DNA from: Chromera velia
Lineage: Eukaryota > Sar > Chromeraceae
Length of the DNA stretch: 15,000 nucleotides
Assembly: GCA_018398765.1 (NCBI GenBank)
Contig: JAHBMJ010001017.1
Span: forward strand, 1-15,000
Reading direction: 5' to 3'
In this document: in pieces, positions 8,929 to 15,000 of the stretch
How positions within the stretch are numbered: position 1 is the stretch's first letter
How the letters are laid out: the number at the start of each line of letters is the position of its first letter
Made by a program: the position numbers and the translations under genes
The notes under the pieces: generated by a model
The model's database searches: none
Told to the model about the DNA's origin: nothing
The model's input: the letters and a program-made list of their open reading frames with translations, nothing else

Positions 8929-9301
8929 ATGAGGGCATGTGCTGCATGGCTCTGCATTCTGGGGCTATTAGTGGTGGTGATTGCGGTCATCTATGTCGGC
9001 AGTACGCCTGAACAGCAGTCCTTCGACGGTGTACATTCGGTGAAGTTGGATTTGAGGGATTGTGATCTGCTGGTAAAGAATCGCAGGGAAGGTGAAAGAG
9101 TCAATATTCGTCTCTGGGCTCCGTTTACGTTTACAAATGCAGAGATCAAGGGCCCAGACAGCAATGATGTGATCGAGGTAAGCTGATAGTCCGTGCCCAT
9201 GTGAATTGCTTTTCACTGTGACACTATAGTTATCCTTGAAAGATGGCCTTTTGAAAATGGGTGCGTCAGATGTCGGTCCTGTTTTGGTCATAGCATGCTG
9301 A
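8929..9301 (+). CDS. Small protein with N-terminal membrane anchor (tentative, 3' end uncertain)
   Basis: I do not recognise this gene. From ATG 8929, exon 1 (8929-9177) encodes a hydrophobic helix at residues 5-23 followed by an STPEQQ-type exposed segment and alternating beta-like sequence (SVKLDLRDCDLLVKN, RVNIRLWAPF). It ends at GAG before GTAAGC, the same six-base donor used by the kinase gene. A 52-base candidate intron ends CTATAG. In phase, 9230-9301 adds LSLKDGLLKMGASDVGPVLV and reaches TGA, for 106 residues in all. The helix could be a signal peptide or a signal anchor, putting the rest outside the cytosol. An in-frame ATG at 8854 would add 25 residues. The product is short and may continue through further exons downstream that I could not identify. 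It could also be a chance frame. Confidence 0.42.
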
Positions 9302-10219
9302 TCTATGTGAAGAGGATGAGGTCTTCTGGAAGTAGAAAAGGGGAACCTGAAGGTCTCTGTGGATTGATCGTTGATCGAGAGAAGCCTTCAATGTTGTGTG
9401 TGGTTGTCGTTTATGTGTGGTTTTTTAAAAAATTAAAGTCGCTGCATGACTGTTCTTCTTATGGTGCCATTTATGTCTAAATTCAAGTCCAAGTTTAATA
9501 TTAAGAATTTGCATAATGTTGCATGACTGTTTTTTAACTCTTGATCGCCCTTCACTTGTCTAGTTACTTGTTGCACACTTATAAACCTAAAGTCCAAGTA
9601 GCACTCAGACACTTGAGAGTGATTTGATTGTCTATGCGATGCAGTACCCAACCGTGGTCACGCCATTCAGTGCCAGCGACTAGCTATAGACGACTAGGCC
9701 AGCGATGCGCCCGTGTCAGTGCTGGAAACCCCTGGGGAAATCGATCCCAATTTTGTAAACACCGGGTGAAAAGCCCATTGAAGGGCTGCAGTCGCATAAA
9801 AGCACCCCAAAAGCCACCCTCAGCTGGAGCACGGAGCCATCCCGGGAACATGCACAGTGAGCGATCAGGCCGACATCTGACTCTTTTGAACAAACTGCAT
9901 GGTGAGTGCCGTGAAACTGTAAAAAGACCTGTGTAGCGCCGGACGAAAGGAGACATAGAATCTCAAACAACCTTGCACAATGCATGCAAGTATGGGTGAC
10001 GCCCATTTCAAAAGTCCACAGGGCAGTTTGAACTTTTATCAACAAACAAGTGAGAATGAATCAATCAGGAAACATCAATAAACGAAGGAATGCCGGGTCC
10101 CCGCTCAGCCGGTCGTGGTACCGCATCGGCAGCTTACTTCAGGGCCCCGGCATACCCCTTGAGCTTGCAAAAAGGGTATCCTTCATACATGAATAAATGT
10201 AACAAAACCACAAACAAAC

Positions 10220-10271
10220 AAAGGAAGAAAAGGAAGAAAGGAAGAAGGAAGGAAGGAAGGAAGGAAGGAAG

Positions 10272-10305
<34 letters not shown>

Positions 10306-10480
10306 AAAGAAAGAAAGAAAGAAAGAAAGAAAAGAAAGAAAGAAAGAAAGAAAGAAAAGAAAGAAAGAAAGAAAGAAAGGGAGAAAGGAAGGAAGGAAGG
10401 AAAGAAAGAAAAGAAAGAAAGAAAGGAAGGAAAGAAAGAAGGCAGAGAGAAAGGGAGGAAGGTAACGAAGAAAGAAACGA
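10220..10480 (+). repeat. Purine microsatellite tract, GAAA and GAAG units
   Basis: About 260 bases of almost pure purine on the plus strand, made of GAAA, GAAG, AAAAG and related units with blocks of GGAA. A few C or T bases appear only near the right end. All long open frames across it (Lys/Arg/Glu-rich on plus, Ser/Phe/Leu-rich on minus) follow from the repeat. Confidence 0.95.
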
Positions 10481-10857
10481 TGAAACAAACAAAGAACAAA
10501 CGAACCAAAGACTTCCATATCCGGTCCTGCGAATCGAATCGACAAGACCTCTTCCTGCAGACGCTCTCACTGGCGTGCCGAACTGCTGCAAGCTACTAAG
10601 GGCATCAGCACGGGCGCCCCTTGCAAGAGCAGAGCAGAGCAGAACCCCCAACCACTCCCTCTGAAACAAAAGCTTTTTCCGAAGGCATCAATTAAAAAAG
10701 GAACTTTTGCCATCGAACTGTATTGAATAAGAAAAGGTGCACATCCCGCCCAGTCCCCCCACTGTTCATCCGATCTGCGAGCACGACTGCAGAGTCCTTT
10801 CCGAACTTTAAAACGATCGGGCGGACTTCTTATGCACGTTTCCTTTGCTCTCACACG

Positions 10858-10884
10858 CTCCCTCCCTCCCTCCCTCCCTCCCTC
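10858..10884 (+). repeat. CCTC microsatellite
   Basis: Six to seven copies of CTCC in an uninterrupted 27-base run, downstream of the 3' end of gene B. Confidence 0.92.
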
Positions 10885-11050
10885 AAAACTGCACGTCCGT
10901 TCCTTCCTTTCGAAAATACTCACCTCACGCAACCGGACAAGCCGTAAGAAGAAAAACACACGAGGAAACCCCGTTTAACTTTGTACGTGGATATTCAATT
11001 TCATGTAATTCTATCCTCCGACATACACGACCGCTGGCATGCAACCTCCC

Positions 11051-13173
11051 TCAACGGCGAAATGACTGACTGAGCAACACAAGAAATATAACGCAGAGAA
11101 GGAAACACGACGAAACTAACAGTACCCACGTCTCTGTCGTTGGCGAGCAATGCCTTTGACGCGCGGCTTCGGGGTTCCAAGCCGTCGCTGTGCGGGCCTC
11201 GGTGCGATCCATCGGGGCACCAAACCGGACAGCTTGCTCTCGCACTCGGGTCGGAATTCGGACAAAGGAGACAGAGGGGTGCTCCTGCAGGCATAAAGCA
11301 GGCAAGAACAAGAAGAAACCAAAGAGTGAGGGAACGACTCAAAGGCGACAGAGAGGGAGCGAGTTGACAATAAATAAAGGGACAACGTCTGTCTACCAGT
11401 CCAACATTTTAGTCATTCCGTGGGTCTGATGAGAACACGAAAACGTGTGCCTGGAGATATTCATTTGATGCCAATAAATGGAGCGCGGGAGGACTCTCCC
11501 AGAATAAGGCAAGTGACCCGAATTGTCTTTTCTTGAATGCACATGAAATCCGCAACATCGCAAGTCGCCCACCCCACACCCTCCACCCTCCACCTCCCGT
11601 GTTGCTGCACCAAGCCGGTCGCTGCCAAAAAAAAACATGCTGACAGAGAAAACTTAAGTCTCGATCAGTCCCGCCACTGACCGGCACGGAGACCTGTCGC
11701 ATGGAGAACCTGCTGACGGTGAGGATTCTCATTAGTTCGTCGTTGTACCGCCTCTCTGCGCAGAGACCCCTTCTGCAGGTGCAGGGAAGTGAGTGCATGG
11801 AAGGAAAATTTGATTTTTTTGCATTGTGTGTAGTTGCGAAACACAGAGAGGGAAGGCGCGGAGGGAAGGGAGAGGCCACACAGAAAGAGGGGAGAGAAGA
11901 GAAGGGAGAGAGACTCTCCCAGACTCTTCAGAATTCTAAGAACGCCAACCGGGGAGAGGAGAGCAGCACGTCTGCCAAAGAACACTCCGCGAGCGGCAAG
12001 GAGGGAAGGTACAAGGACGGACAAGAATCGCGACCGCAAAATAAAAGAATTCGTTCTCTCTTTCTTCTGACGCTCCAGACCTGCAAAAGGGGCAGAGAGC
12101 AGGACGACGAGGCGGCCTGGCAGTCCTCAGGATCTCCGAGAAGCACTCGTTGCCTGCATGCAGCACCCATTGTACCAAAGAGGGATACCAAGCGGCCAAG
12201 CAGAGAGCCCGATCTGGCAAAAAGGAACCAGCGTGCAAACAGGGCAGAAGTGGTGAAAGCACGCAAGTCAGTGAGTAAACAAGCAAGAAAGGAATAGCGT
12301 ACGACGTCTACACATCGGAATCGCCCCACAAGATGGGGACTGGGTGAGTAGAGTAATGACGCGATTCAGAGGAAGCACGGATCAACATGAAAACATGCAC
12401 ACAAAGTCTCCGCTCCATCACAACACTCGATGGTTCGGTCAACAACAGAAGGTTACAGTGGGTGAGAAATCGGAACACACGTAGAAGGCACGCTTAATTA
12501 GTGGAGGAACAAACTCACATATGCACTTTCCACAAGAGGGCGATCCAGAGCAAAACACCGGCCGTTTCCTCCCCGTTCTCATTTCAAAGAAGCAGAAGGG
12601 ACAGTCCTTGTTCACCAGTTCCTCCTCTTCGGCCTCAATCGGGTCTTCTGGATCTGCAATAGCTCCTCCTTCGACGTCTCTCTCTCCTTCGCCCGCATCA
12701 CACCCTTCCTGGAGAGGACGAGGGAGCACAAATCCACCCGGCAAAATCTGCGGGGCGTCAGAAGCACCAACTGTCTCCGACTGTCATAAGGTTCCCTCCT
12801 CCATCTGTTCTTCCTCTGTAGGGTTTTCGTTTCGGTTTCCTGAGGGGAGATGGGGGGGGGCAGCATCGTCGGACAGATCTTCGGGGGCGCGCGTGCCCTC
12901 TTCTGTCGGGACCCTGTTGACATCCCTGCCGTCTGACACTTCCGCATTCTCCCCCACACCTGCTCCTGTATCGGCATCAACTCGGACGTCCTCACTTGCG
13001 GTGCTCTCGTCTCCTGAAGACGAGGGGGGGGGCACAGTGACTTGTGGGGTTCCCGTGGCCTCAGATACATCTTGGTCTTCTCGATTTCCTCGGCAAGAAT
13101 CACCGGGAGAAACAGAGCCCTCCTCTGCGACTACTGTATCCGGGAGACGGCTAGTGGGCTCACTTTGTGGCAT
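11051..13173 (-). CDS. Gene B: paralogue of gene A, RING finger membrane protein with one in-frame TGA
   Basis: Exons 13173-12519, 12153-12081, 11772-11682 and 11284-11051 (introns 365, 308 and 397 bases; phases 1, 2, 0 as in gene A) give 350 codons. The frame is open except for TGA at 12786-12784 (codon 130), where gene C has an alanine codon in otherwise alignable sequence. Order: acidic N-terminus, GGFVLPRPL at 146-154, RING cysteines 191, 194, 208, 214, 219, 222, 239 and 242 with LCPFCR, block RRYNDELMRILTVSRFSMRQ (250-269), HPSVSFVR opening the last exon, and a membrane helix at about 326-344. It lacks the RRKRR patch before the helix seen in gene A. The next ATG after the TGA is M198 inside the RING, so re-initiation would not save the finger. 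It may be a young pseudogene, or the TGA may be removed as part of a 225-base intron (12995-12771, donor GTGAGG, acceptor GACAG, phase 1), which would keep frame. Readthrough and sequencing error remain possible. Confidence 0.78.
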
Positions 13174-13635
13174 GGAAGCTTACACAATAACACGGCTTAG
13201 CCCGACCAGCTTTCTTGCTTCCTTATAAGACAACCAACGACCACGCTATATACTTGAATGTCCCTCACGTGTATGCACGGATTATGCACGGTCTTCAAAC
13301 TCGCCTCTGTGATCATGCAAATCCGGCCCGATTTGGAACTTTCGGTCGTGTCGGGCTAGCTACTGGCCCCGGAAAGTGATCGAGCCATTTGGTTAATTCT
13401 GGATGTTCGCTTTGCGGGATCAGTCGCATGAATCCTTTTGTGCAACTCGGATGCATGTTGGAGGGGCACACATGGTTTTGATTTCGCGTGCGTCCTGCGC
13501 GGCAGTGCGCTAAGCTAGCTATAGCGCGCGGTGCATCACCTGCAGTTTCACAGTCATGCACAGAGTGACCATAACAAAGGTTCCAAGAGATTACTGCAAG
13601 AGAAGAAGCCGCAGAAGCGTCTGCTTTGAGGTATC
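13174..13635. promoter_or_regulatory. Divergent spacer between genes B and C
   Basis: This 462-base spacer separates the head-to-head starts of paralogues B (minus) and C (plus) and should contain both promoters. TATA-like TTATAAG at 13223-13229 reads well toward gene B, and CTATATAC lies near 13246. GCTAGCTATAGCGCGC at about 13512-13527 is a dyad-rich element nearer gene C. No open frame here has recognisable content. The promoter assignment rests on gene orientation. Confidence 0.4.
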
Positions 13636-14224
13636 ATGCCTGCAGCCTCTCCGCCACAGCACTCCCGCCAAGTTCACATGGTGCCCGGGGCCCCTGTTGC
13701 CGAGACGGTAGGAAGACCCTCGTCTCAAGTCCTGCCCCCTTCCCTTCCTCCAACGCACAGCAGTGCAGATGCCTTGGACGCCACGGATCGGGAGGGAGAA
13801 GCAAGACCTCAAGCAGAGGTCTCGCATCTGCCTCCAGCCCAGTCGAGCGGCACCGTCCAACGTCATCCCGCCCTTTCCTTAGGAGACGGGAATGGCCGCC
13901 CAACTGACGAAGAACAGATGGAGGAGGGAACCAGAGCCCAGACGGAGGACACCGAGGTGCGTGACCGCCCTCGGATTCTCACAGGTGGTTTCGTGCTGCC
14001 TCGTCCGCTCTCAGGTGATGGAAACGGGGACGCGAGAGGGAAAGGGAACGGGGAGACGGGTGAAGGAGACGGAGCAGGGACAGCAGCAGATCCAGAAGAC
14101 CCGATTGAGCCTGAAGAGGAGGAACTGGTGAACAAGGACTGTCCCATCTGCTTCTTTGAAATGAGCACGGGGAGGAAACGGCCGGTGTTTTGCTCTGGAT
14201 CGCCCTCTTGTGGAAAGTGCATAT
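13636..14224 (+). CDS. Gene C: first exon of a third RING finger paralogue, cut by the window end
   Basis: ATG at 13636 opens a frame of 196 codons plus one base, ending at donor GTGAGT (14225), the same phase-1 position as in genes A and B. The N-terminus is proline-rich and acidic. It shares ETVGRP (23-28) with gene A, EEQMEEGT (92-99) with gene B, and GGFVLPRPL (117-125) with both. The first half of the RING is present: C169, C172, C186, C192 and C195, then SCGKCI before the split cysteine codon. Reading past the donor gives a stop after about a dozen residues, as expected for an intron. Intron 1 aligns with that of gene B for about 150 bases and then runs into a CCTT microsatellite. Exon 2 (NEC...CPFCR), the RRYN block and the membrane exon are not in the window and should lie beyond its right edge if the gene is complete. 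Confidence 0.8.
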
Positions 14225-14393
14225 GTGAGTTTGTTGTAGCGTGCCTTCTACGTGTGTTCTGATTTCTCACCCACTGTGACCGTCTGTTGTTGGCCGAACC
14301 ATCGGATGTTGGGGTAAACTGCAGGCTTTGTGTGACGGGTTTCTTCTGGACCCCTGTCTCGATCCTGTGAATCACCCCACAATTCCACTCTCG
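14225..14393 (+). other. Start of intron 1 of gene C, homologous to intron 1 of gene B
   Basis: After GTGAGTTTGTT this segment aligns with the minus-strand sequence running down from 12518, with shared stretches such as GCGTGCCTTCTACGTGTGTT and TTTCTCACCCACTGT. Gene B has an extra insertion of about ten bases near the donor. A CTGCAG at about 14321-14326 looks like an acceptor, but in phase it adds only C-F-V and a stop and lacks the NEC...CPFCR exon, so I do not use it. Confidence 0.6.
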
Positions 14394-15000
14394 GCCTTCC
14401 GTCCTTCCTTCGTCACCGCCTCCCTTCCTTCCGTGCCTCTTTCCTTCCCTCCCTCCCCCCCTCCCTCCCTCTCTCCCTCCTTCGTTCGTTCGTTCGTTCG
14501 TTCCTTCCTTCCTTCCTTCCTTCCTTCCTTCCTTCCTTCCTTCCTTCCTTCCTTCCGTCCTTCCTTCCTTCCTTCCTTCCTTCCTTCCTTCCTTCCGCCC
14601 TTCCTTCCTTCCTTGCTTCCTTGCTTCCTTCCTTCCTTGCTTCCTTGCTTCCTTGCTTCCTTTCTTCCTTTCTTCCTTTCTTCCTTTCTTCCTTCCTTCC
14701 TCCCTCCCTTCCTTCCTCCCTCCCTTCCTTCCTTCCTTCCTTCTTTCCTCCTTTCCTTCCTTTCTTCCTTCCTTCCTTCCTTCCTTCTTCCCTTCATTCC
14801 TTACTTACATATGGACTTAGTTACTTCCGTCCTTCCTTCTTTACTTACTTGCTTTCGTCCTTCTTTCCTTCCTCCCTCCCTTCCTCCCTCCCTTCCTCCT
14901 TCACTACCTTCCTCGTTTCCTTTCTTCCTTCCTTCCTTCCTTCCTTCCCCCCTGCCCCCTCCTCCCCTTCCTTCTTTCCTTCCTTCCTCCCTCCCTCCCT
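14394..15000 (+). repeat. Long CCTT-type pyrimidine microsatellite running off the window
   Basis: More than 600 bases of nearly pure pyrimidine on the plus strand: CCTT, CCCT, GTTC, TTGC and TTTC units in successive blocks, with a few interruptions (for example ACATATGGACTTAG near 14808). It probably sits inside intron 1 of gene C. The Lys/Arg/Glu/Gly-rich minus-strand frame across it is a repeat artefact. Confidence 0.95.

Larger units (their letters stand above)
9302..11050. other. Non-coding stretch between the anchored-protein gene and gene B
   Basis: No gene is supported here. It may hold further exons of the plus-strand gene at 8929 (for example a short open segment after TGCAG near 9643) and the 3' untranslated region of gene B. 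There is a TGCATGCA at 9981-9988, an inverted repeat ATACCC/GGGTAT at about 10152-10180, the purine tract at 10220-10480, and a CCTC run at 10858-10884. Frames of 100 or more codons at 9628-10045 show no recognisable features, and the long frames over the purine tract are repeat artefacts. Confidence 0.5.

Noticed and set aside
10090-10669. Long Lys/Arg/Glu-rich and Ser/Phe/Leu-rich frames over the purine tract
   Set aside because: They follow from a tetranucleotide repeat that has no stop codons; there is no gene-like sequence.
12784-12786. TGA read as tryptophan
   Set aside because: A reassigned TGA is known for some organelle genomes, but gene C has a non-tryptophan codon at this spot, and this is intron-containing nuclear DNA.
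12439-13173. Two separate minus-strand genes at 12784-13173 and 12439-12744
   Set aside because: They are in the same frame and align with continuous paralogues; only one TGA separates them. The right-hand frame begins with TTG, not ATG.
12521-13228. A 235-codon plus-strand frame opposite gene B
   Set aside because: It is antisense to the RING exon, which is fixed in orientation by splice sites and by two paralogues.
13863-14375. A 170-codon minus-strand frame opposite gene C
   Set aside because: It is the mirror of the RING exon and crosses the splice donor without explanation.
14372-14797. A 141-codon Lys/Glu/Gly/Arg-rich minus-strand frame
   Set aside because: It is a pure artefact of the CCTT microsatellite.

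Overview
The window looks like nuclear DNA of a unicellular eukaryote. It has multi-exon genes with GT..AG introns, long intergenic spaces, many microsatellites, a NEK-type kinase, and repeated TGCATGCA sites of the kind read by ApiAP2 factors in apicomplexans. A chromerid or related alveolate alga (for example Chromera velia) would fit, but the sequence alone does not prove this; it is an inference.

Layout. (1) 166-2331, minus strand: a two-exon NEK-family protein kinase. (2) 2332-2996: intergenic region shared with the divergent plus-strand ankyrin-repeat gene at 2997-4364. (3) 4365-5282: a strikingly AT-rich non-coding island with a perfect palindrome. (4) 5283-7583, minus: four-exon gene A, a small membrane protein with a RING-type zinc finger. 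(5) 7584-8928: intergenic, with a TGCATGCA cluster and hairpin. (6) 8929-9301, plus: a tentative two-exon gene with an N-terminal membrane anchor. (7) 9302-11050: non-coding, with a long GAAA/GAAG purine tract. (8) 11051-13173, minus: four-exon gene B, a paralogue of gene A, with one in-frame TGA. (9) 13174-13635: divergent intergenic spacer. (10) 13636-14224, plus: first exon of gene C, a third paralogue, which runs into a long CCTT-type microsatellite and off the window.

The main result is the family formed by genes A, B and C. I rebuilt exons 2 to 4 of A and B by matching the two loci against each other; all splice phases agree. The encoded architecture is an acidic disordered N-terminus with a GGFVLPRPL box, an all-cysteine (CNOT4-like C4C4) RING finger split over two exons, an RRYN..LM..LT.SR.SMRQ block, and a last exon beginning HPS(I/V)SF(I/V)R and ending in a single transmembrane helix. 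These would be tail-anchored RING E3 ligase candidates. A 122-base block at the end of exon 1 is nearly identical in all three copies, while adjoining exons and introns are much more diverged, which suggests gene conversion. Apart from the family relation of A, B and C, I see no functional link among the genes in this window.
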